Positions 1 to 8,984 of a stretch of 64,000 bases of DNA are shown here, one piece after another. The DNA comes from Halobacteriovorax marinus SJ (GTDB taxonomy: Bacteria; Bdellovibrionota; Bacteriovoracia; Bacteriovoracales; Bacteriovoracaceae). The notes beneath the pieces are model-generated. The model saw only the letters and a list, made by a program, of their open reading frames with translations, was not told where the DNA came from and searched no databases. The stretch lies in the NCBI RefSeq assembly GCF_000210915.2, contig NC_016620.1, positions 3,224,001-3,288,000 of the forward strand, in the 5' to 3' direction. Each line of letters starts with the position of its first letter. Positions within the stretch are counted from its first letter, which is position 1. The position numbers were made by a program, and so were the translations under genes.

Positions 1-1913
1 TCATCCATTCCTTGGAGACGTAAGAAAATCTCTAATTTCAAAATGGCACTATGCCATTCACCTTTAAGGTAAAATGATTTCCCTGGTTCAAGCTCGGTCT
101 CTTGTCTCTTTCTTTCTGCTTCTCTCTGAGCCTTTTCAACAGAGATGCGGTCTTGCTCTTTTCTCCATTCATCAAGCTCTAGCTTAAGTTGAGGGACGTC
201 ATAATTTTCAGGATCTAAACTTAGAATTTCCTGAAATAGAGATCTAGCATAAGTCTCTTGTCTATTCTTAACTGCTTCCTTAGCCTTCTCTAGAAGTTGA
301 GCGATCTTTACTTTTAATTCCGCTCTTCTTATCTCTTCTCTCTTCTTTTTCTCGGCCTCTTCAATACGAGCTAAACCTTCTTTAGCATTATTATAAATCT
401 GATTTGAATTTTTATATTCAGGAATGACCTGACGCAATCTCTCTATTTCAATAAGTGTTTGCTCATACTTTCCACTAGCAAGTAAATCCTGCGCAAGAAG
501 ATATTGAGACTCTACAAATTCTTTTTGCTCCGGCTTCAACTCAATCTTAGGCTTATTAAGCGCTTTCTTAGGTTGATTTGCCAGTTGCTCATTCTTCTTC
601 TTATTCTTTTCACTTTCTTCAGGCACAGGGTCATCGGTTAGAAACACAAGCGCCAATAAAAGTCCTACTACGATATAAATAAGCTTCTTTCTCTGAGCTG
701 GATCTTTAAGAGCTTCTTTTGAAAATAATGACTTTGGGGTAGTGTCTACTGGAGCGCCGAAACCATCTCCATCGAGTTCAACAACATCATCATCGCCTTC
801 ATAATCAGCTGCGACTTCAACGACTTCTTCCACCTCTACTATTTGATTCTCTTCAACAGGCATTAACCTATCTTTCTCTTTATCTAAGAAGTCAGAACCT
901 ACTCTAAAAGTAAATGTTGTAGAACCAATTATAAATTCATCATTATTAGTTAAAACGGCTTGATTGACCCTTTCACCATTTAAAAGGGTTCCATTACCAG
1001 ACTGCATATCTTCTAGAATACAGGTGATATTATTCTTCTTTAATTTTGCGTGAGTTGAAGAAACCTCTGGATCATTTAATACAATCTGACATTTGGCAGG
1101 GTCTCTACCGATAATGACTTCTTGATCTTCAACATTATATTTATCGTATGGTGCATTCTCACCAAATAGCTCTAAGAAGAAAGAAGCAAATGACTGAAGA
1201 ACCTGAGTCTTATCATCCTCTTCATAGTCATCATCTAGGCCATACTCATCATAGCCATCTTCGCCGTATTCTTCATCTCCATAGTCACCCTCGGAGTCCA
1301 TGGCACCGTCACCGAATGTCTCTGTACCATCATTGTCATCTGGAAATTCAACGTCGTTATTCTCTCCAGAGAAAAAAGAAGTCGTCTCACCAATTGAAGA
1401 TGACTCACCTCCATCTCCATCTTCCTCATCTAGTACTTGTGCATCTTCATTCGCATCGAGAGAGTCTAATGACTCAAGATCATCAGATTGCTCTTCAGTA
1501 TCTTTTTTGGCAGCGACTTCCGAGGGAGCAATGGCGACAGTCTCAGTAAATGATTCTTTCACTTCTTCAACGACTGGCTCTTCAACAACTGGTGCTTTTG
1601 TTGTTGGCATTATAAAACAAATTACTGAGAAAGGACCAATATTGATCATATCTCCATTGTTGATCTGAATATCTGAAACGTCTGTACCATTAACATAGAC
1701 CTTACCAAACTCAGAGAGTTGTTTGATTGACCATGTTTCTCCATTGAAGTTTAACTGGGCATGTTCTCTTGAGACCATCTTATCATCTAAGCAGACATGA
1801 CACTCCTCAGAGCGTCCAATAAGGAAGCTTAATCCTTGTCCTGCCATCGTGAGCTCACTTGTTAAGTCAAACTCACCTACAGATATATTTCCTTTAGAAA
1901 CATTTAACTTCAT
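1..1913 (-). CDS. Tandem FHA-domain membrane protein (C-terminus beyond window)
   Basis: An open frame starts at the ATG at 1911-1913 and runs off the left edge without a stop, so at least 637 residues are seen. Residues about 20-95 form a first FHA domain (LIGRSEEC, then SREHA). A long Asp/Glu-rich linker follows (about 105-245). A second FHA domain (IIGRDPAKC, SSTHAKL, SGNGTLLNG) lies at about 250-340. One membrane helix is at about 408-426 (LIYIVVGLLLALVFL), followed by a Lys/Glu-rich, TPR-like helical region. FHA domains bind phosphothreonine peptides, so the N-terminal part should be cytoplasmic. The start lies inside the 3' end of the upstream FHA gene (20-base overlap), which implies translational coupling. 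The partner kinase and the role are not visible here; regulation of a secretion or pilus machine is an inference from the adjoining TadC-like gene. Confidence 0.85.
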   Translation of the reverse strand, partial: MKLNVSKGNISVGEFDLTSELTMAGQGLSFLIGRSEECHVCLDDKMVSREHAQLNFNGETWSIKQLSEFGKVYVNGTDVSDIQINNGDMINIGPFSVICFIMPTTKAPVVEEPVVEEVKESFTETVAIAPSEVAAKKDTEEQSDDLESLDSLDANEDAQVLDEEDGDGGESSSIGETTSFFSGENNDVEFPDDNDGTETFGDGAMDSEGDYGDEEYGEDGYDEYGLDDDYEEDDKTQVLQSFASFFLELFGENAPYDKYNVEDQEVIIGRDPAKCQIVLNDPEVSSTHAKLKKNNITCILEDMQSGNGTLLNGERVNQAVLTNNDEFIIGSTTFTFRVGSDFLDKEKDRLMPVEENQIVEVEEVVEVAADYEGDDDVVELDGDGFGAPVDTTPKSLFSKEALKDPAQRKKLIYIVVGLLLALVFLTDDPVPEESEKNKKKNEQLANQPKKALNKPKIELKPEQKEFVESQYLLAQDLLASGKYEQTLIEIERLRQVIPEYKNSNQIYNNAKEGLARIEEAEKKKREEIRRAELKVKIAQLLEKAKEAVKNRQETYARSLFQEILSLDPENYDVPQLKLELDEWRKEQDRISVEKAQREAERKRQETELEPGKSFYLKGEWHSAILKLEIFLRLQGMD

Positions 1914-2898
1914 CTGCCCTCAATCCCTGCTCTTCAACAATTATATCAATTTCTTTCTGAGCTCTCTTATAGCGCTCATCCTCAGGTCTCTCTTGTAAAT
2001 ATCTTAATATAGAACAGTAAATCCTTACTGCTTTCTTAAATTTTAAAGAATCGATCTCTCTTTTTGCCTTATTAAATTGGCTCTTTACCTCTTCATCTAG
2101 GAGCATTTTAGATTTCTCCAAATAGGCACTCGCCCTACCGTGGTTCGGACTTAAAATAAGGGCCAAACTAAATTCTTCAATTGCACGAATATAATTCTTC
2201 TCCCTAAGCTCTCGAAACCCTCTATGAAGAATTGTTCCAATTTTCTCTTCTGTTTCCTTATCATAGTTTTGGTTTCTCTTTTTGAGATCACTAGCTAAGG
2301 ACTTGTCCTCCTTCTCAATAACAGGAGCCTTCTTAACAGGAGCTTTTTTCTCTTCTCCGCCATCATCTAAGAATAAAAAGAGAAGTGCTATTCCAACAAT
2401 TCCATAGATCATCTTCTTCTTTTTGGCCGCAGCTTCATCTTTGGCCTTCTTTCCTTTTGGCTTTTTTACCTCTTCTTCATCATCATCGTCATCTTCGTAT
2501 TCATCATCATCTTCTTCTTCATCATCTAGAACGGCTAGTTCATTCTCAACAACTATGATATTGAACTTAAAAACAGTCTGCCCAATTATTATTTTGTCCC
2601 CATCTACTAACTGATGCTGACTTACTTTTAAATCATTAACAATAATACCATTTTGAGACCCAAGGTCTGTCACGATATATGAATCGCCAAAGCGAGTGAG
2701 TTCAGCGTGTTCACGAGATGACTTTGTATCCAAAACTTGAATATCTACAGTATCGGCTCTTCCTAAGACGAGCCTCTTAGACTTGAGATAATAGACAAGA
2801 CCTTTATTTTTCCCAGTCATACACAATACTCTATAATGAGTACCTGCTGCCTCTGGCTTTTTTAAATCTCTAGTTAGTCTTACGTTCTGGTTTCTCAT
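1894..2898 (-). CDS. FHA-domain protein with membrane helix and TPR-like tail
   Basis: 334 residues. An FHA domain at about 25-120 carries VLGRADTVD, SSREHAEL and GSQNGIIVND. It is followed by a very acidic run (about 125-148), then a basic Lys-rich run, one short membrane helix (about 163-178, IYGIVGIALLFLFL) and a C-terminal helical region with TPR-like repeats (REKNYIRAIEEFSLALILSP at about 235-255). The start ATG overlaps the stop of the preceding FHA gene as ATGA, and its own 3' end overlaps the next FHA gene by 20 bases, so all three should be made together. The architecture repeats that of the following gene, which suggests duplication. A phosphothreonine-reading scaffold at the inner membrane is the likely role; the ligand is unknown. 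Confidence 0.85.
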   Translation of the reverse strand: MRNQNVRLTRDLKKPEAAGTHYRVLCMTGKNKGLVYYLKSKRLVLGRADTVDIQVLDTKSSREHAELTRFGDSYIVTDLGSQNGIIVNDLKVSQHQLVDGDKIIIGQTVFKFNIIVVENELAVLDDEEEDDDEYEDDDDDEEEVKKPKGKKAKDEAAAKKKKMIYGIVGIALLFLFLDDGGEEKKAPVKKAPVIEKEDKSLASDLKKRNQNYDKETEEKIGTILHRGFRELREKNYIRAIEEFSLALILSPNHGRASAYLEKSKMLLDEEVKSQFNKAKREIDSLKFKKAVRIYCSILRYLQERPEDERYKRAQKEIDIIVEEQGLRADEVKCF

Positions 2899-4457
2899 GA
2901 TCTAATAAAAGTTATATAGTATGCCTTTGCAAAATTATCCTTTCCTAATAAGCTTGAAACATGAATTTCATAGGAGTTACCTTGAAGTTCATACTCACCC
3001 TCTTGATTAGTTCCCCCATTATTTGCAGAATTATCACATAATTCGATAATAGTTCCTGCAAATCCTTTCTCTCTTGATACGTCTGATATACTCATTCCTT
3101 GAGAGCTTGATTCTCTGATACCTGTAATATCTTCTGCATCAGTGCTCACGGCCTGCACACTTTTTTCAGAGTCTAAGACAACAACAGGTACACCTGCTCC
3201 ACGCATAAACTCCTTCAATGTATTTACATAGCCTTCGTCACTTTCCATTTCAGCAAATTCGGAGTCCATCTCCTCATTCTGCAACTCTCTATTTCGTTGT
3301 AGTATAGAGTTAACCGACGACCTCAATGAATTCATCTCACTAAATAGAAATCTACTTTCTAAGTTACGTCTCTTCCCTCTTAGTGCTTCCTCGATTTGAT
3401 ACTTCATCTCATCGAGAGGCTTGATCGTTAAATAGTAAACAATCGAGAAGAAGACAATTGCAACGAGAAATGATGTCATTAAAGCTTCTAAGTATGCCTT
3501 AGTACTTTCTTGTGCTTCAACAGCAAGGGACTTTGGACTAAATCGAATTGCAATAACACCTACCGGCTCAGTTGTTCCCGTCTTAGGGTTAAAGGCCATG
3601 ATCTTCTTACCAATTCCAATTTCACCACCGTCTAATCTCTTCTTATAAATATTTTCTTCTGTTCTCGTTTTCTGCGCCCACTCTTTTACTTTAATTGAGT
3701 GTGTATCTGTAATGTAACTATTCATCCTTACAAGAGGACGAACAATACGACCGTCAAGCTCAAATAAATCGTAACTTGTAACGTCTTTGATATTATTCAT
3801 AAACGCAGTATTTAGCTGATCAAGATTTTTAGCCTCAAGTGCTCTGGCATTGGTACGAGCAATCTCCTCAGCGTAGTGAGCACCCCTTTCTGCTGTTTCA
3901 AGCAGTAGAGTTCTCTTACTACTTTGAATAACTGGAAAGATTGTTAGAGTAATTGTAATCACACTAAGTACGGCCAAGAGAATCCCAAATAAAACTCTCC
4001 ACTCATACTCTTCATTAATACCGTGAAAGACAGGCATTAATTTATATTTAAATGCCCAAATGACCTTTGCAGGTAAGCTCTCTGGCGCAGGAGGTGTATC
4101 GCTCATGAAGTCAATATCATCGTCTTCGTCTTCTTCTTGCGCCCTCTTTTTAATAATAATCTTTTTTTCTTCTACATAGACAACTTGTAGAATTGAATCT
4201 GGCAATGCGACCTTATCGCCATTTTTTACAGTCGCTCTTTTGATAATCTTACCATTTAAGAAAGTTCCATTAGAGCTTCCCAAATCTTGTAAGTAAGCTG
4301 CATCTTTGGTAACCGTTACGGCCATATGTTTCTTGGAAACACCATTTACAGGAAAGTGAATATCACAATCTTCACTTCTACCTAAAGTATTCTCTCCATC
4401 GTGAAGTTCAAACTCTTGTCCTCTAAGTTTTCCTCCAACAACAACTAACTTATACAT
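2895..4457 (-). CDS. FHA-domain membrane sensor protein
   Basis: 520 residues. The N-terminal FHA domain (about 1-98) has GRSED at 26-30, SKKH at 41-44 and SSNGTFLNG at 61-69. An acidic linker follows, then membrane helix 1 (about 153-177), an extracytoplasmic region of about 150 residues, membrane helix 2 (about 326-344), a coiled-coil/HAMP-like stretch (about 350-405) and a C-terminal PAS-like domain (about 410-520). The two-helix, external-loop topology is that of a chemoreceptor or sensor kinase, but no kinase, cyclase or methyl-accepting domain follows. It overlaps the DUF192 gene upstream by 13 bases and the next FHA gene downstream by 4 bases. It may sense an envelope signal and pass it to phosphoprotein partners; this is inference from architecture. 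Confidence 0.82.
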   Translation of the reverse strand: MYKLVVVGGKLRGQEFELHDGENTLGRSEDCDIHFPVNGVSKKHMAVTVTKDAAYLQDLGSSNGTFLNGKIIKRATVKNGDKVALPDSILQVVYVEEKKIIIKKRAQEEDEDDDIDFMSDTPPAPESLPAKVIWAFKYKLMPVFHGINEEYEWRVLFGILLAVLSVITITLTIFPVIQSSKRTLLLETAERGAHYAEEIARTNARALEAKNLDQLNTAFMNNIKDVTSYDLFELDGRIVRPLVRMNSYITDTHSIKVKEWAQKTRTEENIYKKRLDGGEIGIGKKIMAFNPKTGTTEPVGVIAIRFSPKSLAVEAQESTKAYLEALMTSFLVAIVFFSIVYYLTIKPLDEMKYQIEEALRGKRRNLESRFLFSEMNSLRSSVNSILQRNRELQNEEMDSEFAEMESDEGYVNTLKEFMRGAGVPVVVLDSEKSVQAVSTDAEDITGIRESSSQGMSISDVSREKGFAGTIIELCDNSANNGGTNQEGEYELQGNSYEIHVSSLLGKDNFAKAYYITFIRS

Positions 4458-4792
4458 ACCACTTCCAATTGATCATCTTTTTTAATTCTATTTTTCAAAG
4501 TTCCACTCTTAAGCTCTAAGACTTGTGTCGCCTTAAAATACATTAGAGTTGCTCTCCAAGGCTTCATATTCTCTATTACTTTCACCACCCTTAAATCTTT
4601 ATCCAAAAAAATAATATCTAAGGCATACCTCATAAAGAATGTATGAATAGAGTTGCATTGCTTTATAAGAAGAGCATCAAAGCCCTCCATTTCTTTTTTA
4701 AACATTAGCCCTATCAATCTTGAAAGAAAGCTATCTGCTACCTTTAGTTTTTCGCTAATCACTTCATCTTTAAATTTTACGATACTGGCCAC
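4445..4792 (-). CDS. DUF192 family protein
   Basis: 115 residues matching the DUF192 family pattern: a Leu-rich N-terminal segment with LSRLIGLMFKKE, then CNSIHTFFMRYALDIIFLD and a C-terminal VLELKSG. Family members are small beta-rich proteins of uncertain function, usually exported. This copy has no obvious signal peptide, so it may be cytoplasmic. The start is a GTG whose first base is the last base of the TAG stop of the TadC-like gene, so translation is probably coupled. Its 3' end overlaps the FHA sensor by 13 bases. Membership of this operon is a modest hint of a link to the secretion or pilus system; no catalytic residues can be named. Confidence 0.85.
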   Translation of the reverse strand: MASIVKFKDEVISEKLKVADSFLSRLIGLMFKKEMEGFDALLIKQCNSIHTFFMRYALDIIFLDKDLRVVKVIENMKPWRATLMYFKATQVLELKSGTLKNRIKKDDQLEVVCIS

Positions 4793-6006
4793 TACTTCTT
4801 CCCTACTACTAATTCAAGAACAATAGGAGCGGCAACAACGATAAATACCGCAGGAACAATTAAGAAAAGCATTGGAAAAAGTATCTTTGTTGCTGCAGTC
4901 GCCCCAGCTTTTTCAACTTCTGATGATTTCTTTTGTCTAATTTCCATCGAAAGGGCTTTTAAAATAGGACCAATTGATGCCCCTACAGAGTCTGCTGCAA
5001 TTAAGGTTGCACAAAAAGAAGAAATTTGAATTAAATCAATTCTCCATGCTAGATTTCTAAGAGCTTCAGCTCGACTCGCACCAATTCGAATTTCTTTAAT
5101 CATTGTTTCAAACTCTTCAGACAGAGCTGTCTTCTTTGCCTTTTCCACAACTTTTGTCATTGCTGCAACAAAGTCTAATCCCGCTTCTACTGACAAGGCC
5201 AACATATCTACACAAAAAGGCATCGCCATAATAACTTCTTTTTGCCTCATTTCGATTCGCCCTTTAATCCAAATATCAGGATAAACAAATCCCACTGCAC
5301 CAATAATTGGAATTAAAGTCAGTGGCCACTCCTCTTCTAGGAAAACTCTTATTCCAAAGAAAACAATTGGAAACCCAACAATTAGAAATATTTTAAATGA
5401 AAAGAAATCTTCAGGAGTAAGAACATCAGTTAGTCCAGCTGATGCAAGTTTCCTTTTATACTTTTCCTTTATTTTCTTCTTATTCTTCATGGAGGAGACT
5501 ATGGGGGTCACATACCTCTTAAAGAAAGGTTTTGAGTATCGAAGAACGATTCCATAGTTTTCAGTCGGAGAGCTCTTCTTATCCCCATCTTCTAGTTTCT
5601 CTGAAGCTTTAAATTCCTCTTCATCTTGAAACATCATTATTGTGACAAGATAAACAGCTAGGCCAATAAGTCCAATTGAAGAATAGAAGAGAAGGTCTGA
5701 TCCAGTATCTCTTGCCAGTCCGCCTTTCAAAAATTCACAAGCATTCTCATGCCCGCCCTTACAGGCCTTTTGAACGAGCTTTCTACCTTTTGCTTTAGAG
5801 GCTTCACTCTCAGCACTCATATACATCTGACCTGCTTCATAGCAATTGGCCATCTGTCCACGCTCACACTCTTCATTGAGGAGAGCGACTAACTCTCTAG
5901 AGGTTAAATTTTCATAACGTCCGCTTTGGGCAAGCGTGTCCGCTGGCGCAAATAGCGTCAATATTGTGAGTACAAGTAAAATGATATGATATCCCCATTT
6001 TTTCAT
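4792..6006 (-). CDS. TadC-like type II secretion F-domain protein with Sel1-like N-terminus
   Basis: 404 residues. A signal peptide (about 1-27) leads into a roughly 70-residue periplasmic segment with Cys-paired Sel1-like repeats (CERGQMANCYEAG, CKGGHENACEFL). A membrane helix at about 107-128 follows, and then a T2SSF domain whose last part has PFCVDMLALSVEAGLDF, GASRAEALRNLA and two C-terminal membrane helices. F-domain proteins are the inner-membrane platform of Tad/Flp pili and type II secretion. TadC homologues usually begin with membrane helices, so the exported Sel1-like head is unusual. It heads a coupled run with DUF192 and three FHA genes; a hairpin (6033-6069) separates it from nagZ upstream. 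The matching TadA/TadB genes, if any, lie outside the window. Confidence 0.85.
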   Translation of the reverse strand: MKKWGYHIILLVLTILTLFAPADTLAQSGRYENLTSRELVALLNEECERGQMANCYEAGQMYMSAESEASKAKGRKLVQKACKGGHENACEFLKGGLARDTGSDLLFYSSIGLIGLAVYLVTIMMFQDEEEFKASEKLEDGDKKSSPTENYGIVLRYSKPFFKRYVTPIVSSMKNKKKIKEKYKRKLASAGLTDVLTPEDFFSFKIFLIVGFPIVFFGIRVFLEEEWPLTLIPIIGAVGFVYPDIWIKGRIEMRQKEVIMAMPFCVDMLALSVEAGLDFVAAMTKVVEKAKKTALSEEFETMIKEIRIGASRAEALRNLAWRIDLIQISSFCATLIAADSVGASIGPILKALSMEIRQKKSSEVEKAGATAATKILFPMLFLIVPAVFIVVAAPIVLELVVGKK

Positions 6007-6032
6007 CTAAGTATAGAATATCAAAAGGATGT

Positions 6033-6069
6033 AAATAGGATGCTGACAGGCAAAAAAAGCATCCTATTT
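6033..6069 (-). terminator. Inverted repeat between nagZ and the tadC-like gene
   Basis: The 11-base arms 6033-6043 and 6059-6069 are perfect reverse complements with a 15-base loop. On the minus strand the loop contains seven T's and the distal flank has TTTT within 15 bases. It may terminate or attenuate nagZ transcripts, or protect a processed end. The missing T-run directly after the stem makes it a weak canonical terminator. Confidence 0.5.
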
Positions 6070-6089
6070 AAAATAGTGGAGTAAATGAA

Positions 6090-7166
6090 TTAAGAATTTA
6101 ATTCTTCGATTTTTGCTTTAACTTCTTCTACGTATTCAATTGAAGCTTTAGTTCCAACAACCTTACTTAGCTCTGGAATATAGATTGGAGAATATTCTTT
6201 TAGATTTCTCTCCTTACAGCTTTTTACTCGATTATAGCGATCAACAATTGTCTCATTCTTCAACTCTTGATTCTTTTGAGCCTTTTTAAGTCCATCTAGA
6301 GCCTTACGCGCAAACTCCATGTCTTTATACTCTACAATATCTGCACCAGCATTAATTGCCATGACGGCCGCTTCCTCATAAGAGTATCTATCTGCAATGG
6401 CCTTCATTTGCATATCATCAGAGATGATCAATTTTGTATATCTAAGTTCATCACGAAGAATTTGATAAGCCTCTGGGCAAAGTGAAGTTGGAAGATCTGG
6501 ATTAATATCTTCTACTATCACGTGCGCCATCATAAGAAATTCAACTCTTGACTTGATGGCCTTAATGAAAGGAAGAAACTCTTCATTCCTAAGCTCATCT
6601 AACGGCTTTTTAATAATTGGTAGATCGAAATGTGAATCTTTTGTAGTACAACCATGTCCAGGAAAGTGCTTAGCACATGATAAAATATCACTTGTTTGTA
6701 GACCTCGGATAACGGATGAAATGTATTTAGAGACAGTCTCAGCATCCTTGCCAAATGCTCTATCTCCAATCACTTTGTTTTGCTCGTTATTAACAATATC
6801 GCAAACAGGTGCGAGATTTAAATTCACTCCACAAGCTTTCAATTCCTTTGCCATAATCTGACTACACTCAAAAACTGTTTTGGGGGAATTAAGACTACCA
6901 AGCTCCATCATTGGAGGAAACTTTGTAAATCCTGTCTTAAATCTAAATACTCTCCCCCCCTCATTATCTACACATACAAATAACGGATACTCTTTACGAG
7001 TCGTTTGTATCTGATTAACTAACTCGGCTAACTGAGCAGGTGATTCATAATTATTTGAAAATAAGATGACTCCACCAATATTTTCTTTCTCTAAGAACTC
7101 TCTCTCTTCATCTAGAAGCGATGTTCCCGATATTCCTGTAATGATCAATTGTCCTAACATACTCAT
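6090..7166 (-). CDS. nagZ: Beta-N-acetylhexosaminidase, glycoside hydrolase family 3 (NagZ)
   Basis: 358 residues from the ATG at 7164-7166, preceded by AAGGTGGA; an in-frame upstream TTG would add 11 residues but has no better ribosome site. The single TIM-barrel GH3 domain shows the family motif KHFPGHG followed by KDSH near residues 165-178, and the nucleophile region LIISDDMQMKAI. NagZ removes N-acetylglucosamine from 1,6-anhydromuropeptides in the cytoplasm during cell-wall recycling. There is no signal peptide, which fits. It could also release GlcNAc from other glycans, such as prey wall fragments in a predator. It sits upstream of the tadC-like gene in the same direction; a hairpin lies between them. 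Confidence 0.93.
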   Translation of the reverse strand: MSMLGQLIITGISGTSLLDEEREFLEKENIGGVILFSNNYESPAQLAELVNQIQTTRKEYPLFVCVDNEGGRVFRFKTGFTKFPPMMELGSLNSPKTVFECSQIMAKELKACGVNLNLAPVCDIVNNEQNKVIGDRAFGKDAETVSKYISSVIRGLQTSDILSCAKHFPGHGCTTKDSHFDLPIIKKPLDELRNEEFLPFIKAIKSRVEFLMMAHVIVEDINPDLPTSLCPEAYQILRDELRYTKLIISDDMQMKAIADRYSYEEAAVMAINAGADIVEYKDMEFARKALDGLKKAQKNQELKNETIVDRYNRVKSCKERNLKEYSPIYIPELSKVVGTKASIEYVEEVKAKIEELNS

Positions 7167-7233
7167 AATTCCACCTTGAATATTTCTATCATATCCCAAA
7201 TCAAAATTAGTTGGAATCAGTAAACTTATTCAC

Positions 7234-8070
7234 TTAAAAAGATTTTCTTGGGTCTAAATAATCTCTTAAACCATCTCCCAATAGATTTAAACCTATTATT
7301 AATCCGGCCATTACAATAGAAAGAGTAATAACCATATATGGAGCCTCTAATAAAACTGTCTTTGCAATTGAGAGCATTGCTCCCCATGAGAATTCAGATC
7401 CACCAAGACCAAGAAAGCCAAGTGCTGCCTCACTAATGATGACCCCACTCACTCCAAGAACGATATGAACCATCATTAGCGGAAGTATTGATGGAACAAT
7501 AACTTTTAAGAAGAGTCTAATCTCTGTTACCCCTATTGCTCTAGCGCTTTCAACATAAGTTAAGTTCATCACTCTCATCGTCTCACCACGTGCAATTCTT
7601 GCATAACCAGGCCATCCAGTAATTACTAAAGCAAAGACTAATCCCCAAAATGATTGTCCTGTGACAGACATCACCATTATTGCAATTAATATACTTGGGA
7701 AAATAAAAATAAGGTTTATCACTAAATCACTCGTAACTTTTACAAAGTTATTTCCTGTGATTGAAAGGTAACCAATAATGATACCAATAGTTGCAGATGT
7801 TAAGCTCACGAGAGTTGATACCCCAAGACTATAGGCCAATCCCGCAGAGAGAATCTCAACAACAGAGCGACCATAGATATCTGTTCCCAATAGAAATCCC
7901 TCTACTCCAGGATAAAGTAATTCCTTAGTCATATCTGTTTCTGGGAAGTAAGGACTTAGAAATGAGCCTTTAATCATAAGACTATAAACTAGCCAGGCTA
8001 TGGCCCAAATTAAATATGAACTTAAAAGAGCTCCACCTATTTTGATTTCTTTATTTAACTTCTTTGACAT
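7234..8070 (-). CDS. ABC transporter permease, DppC/OppC family
   Basis: 278 residues with about six membrane helices. The first helix (about 16-34) is followed by a periplasmic loop, and the permease core includes the EAA-loop segment ARAIGVTEIRLFLKVIVPSI that contacts the ATPase. The C-terminus, LNLLGDGLRDYLDPR, is characteristic of DppC/OppC proteins of the peptide/nickel family. It starts two bases after the DppB-like gene ends. Neither the ATPases (DppD/F) nor a substrate-binding protein is beside it, so these must be encoded elsewhere, unless the system is partial. Confidence 0.93.
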   Translation of the reverse strand: MSKKLNKEIKIGGALLSSYLIWAIAWLVYSLMIKGSFLSPYFPETDMTKELLYPGVEGFLLGTDIYGRSVVEILSAGLAYSLGVSTLVSLTSATIGIIIGYLSITGNNFVKVTSDLVINLIFIFPSILIAIMVMSVTGQSFWGLVFALVITGWPGYARIARGETMRVMNLTYVESARAIGVTEIRLFLKVIVPSILPLMMVHIVLGVSGVIISEAALGFLGLGGSEFSWGAMLSIAKTVLLEAPYMVITLSIVMAGLIIGLNLLGDGLRDYLDPRKSF

Positions 8071-8072
8071 AA

Positions 8073-8984
8073 TTAAGCCTGTATCCTTGGATCAATTCTT
8101 GCGTTACAAAAATCGACAACGAAGTAAACTGCCATATAAATAATTGTAGAATAAATAATTACCCCTTGAACGACAGGGTAATCTCTATTTTGAATCCCCT
8201 CAAATAGAAGCATTCCCATTCCTGGAATATCAAAAATAGTTTCTGTAATCATTGTTCCTGCAAGAACAACTGATAATTGGATTGCAACAACATTTAAAAT
8301 TGTAGGTAAACACACTCTAGTTAAGCGTTTTAATATTTGAAATTCATTAAGACCCTTAGACTTAAGTACTTGAACCCAAGGCTCACCACCTTCTTCTAAG
8401 AGCTTATTACGAGATACTCTCATAAGAACTGCACTCAAAGGAATGACCAAAGTAATGATTGGCAATATCGAATGCTTTAGTCCTCCCCACTCTGATACTG
8501 GTAGGACGCCAAGTTTTACAGAGAAAATATAAACAAGAATTGGAGCAAGAGAGAAGATGGGAAAAGATAAAAATAGTAGTGAAATAATTCTTGAAAAGTT
8601 ATCAAAGAGTCCGGATCGCTTAAACCCTGCCCATACTCCTAGCATTGTTCCTAAACACATAGCCAGCCCTACAGAAATAAATGCTAATACAATAGTAGGG
8701 CCCATATGCTTACTAATTAGATCTTTTACTTCTCTTTTTTTAAAAAGACTCTCACCCATATCTCCAGTAACAACACCTACTAAGTAATTCTTATACTGAA
8801 TTAAGATTGGCTGATCTAAACCTAGTTGCTTTCTATATTTAACAATCTCTTCAGGCTTTGCCTCCGCACCCAGAACTTTCTCAACAGGATCACCTGGAGT
8901 TGCTCTTAAAACGATGAAAATCGCAGTTACTGCGACAAAAATTGTGAAAAGAGAATATGCGAACTTTCTAACCGACTCTTCCAT
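8073..8984 (-). CDS. ABC transporter permease, DppB/OppB family
   Basis: 303 residues. The N-terminal helix (about 9-28) is followed by the family signature RATPGDPVEKVLG and a periplasmic loop with YRKQLGLDQPILIQY. Several further membrane helices follow, with an EAA-loop (VLKSKGLNEFQILKRLTRVCL) and the conserved ETIFDIPGMGMLLFEGI. It forms the translocation channel with the adjacent DppC-like protein for uptake of peptides or similar solutes. Its ATG shares its A with the TAA of the upstream lipoprotein gene, so the two are translationally coupled. Placement downstream of mreB is unusual for a peptide transporter. Confidence 0.93.
   Translation of the reverse strand: MEESVRKFAYSLFTIFVAVTAIFIVLRATPGDPVEKVLGAEAKPEEIVKYRKQLGLDQPILIQYKNYLVGVVTGDMGESLFKKREVKDLISKHMGPTIVLAFISVGLAMCLGTMLGVWAGFKRSGLFDNFSRIISLLFLSFPIFSLAPILVYIFSVKLGVLPVSEWGGLKHSILPIITLVIPLSAVLMRVSRNKLLEEGGEPWVQVLKSKGLNEFQILKRLTRVCLPTILNVVAIQLSVVLAGTMITETIFDIPGMGMLLFEGIQNRDYPVVQGVIIYSTIIYMAVYFVVDFCNARIDPRIQA

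Noticed and set aside
1148-1668. His/Ser-rich plus-strand frames at the left end
   Set aside because: They are antisense shadows of the acidic linker in the first FHA gene.
2440-2530. Possible trinucleotide repeat (tcatcatc-like) as a phase-variation tract
   Set aside because: The units are degenerate and encode a conserved acidic linker; no uniform tract long enough for slippage.
2423-2614. Ser-rich plus-strand frame opposite the second FHA gene
   Set aside because: It mirrors the Asp/Glu codon run of the minus-strand gene and has no ribosome site or sensible composition.
7167-7199. Longer nagZ start 11 codons upstream
   Set aside because: It uses a TTG without a better ribosome site, while the ATG at 7164-7166 follows AAGGTGGA.
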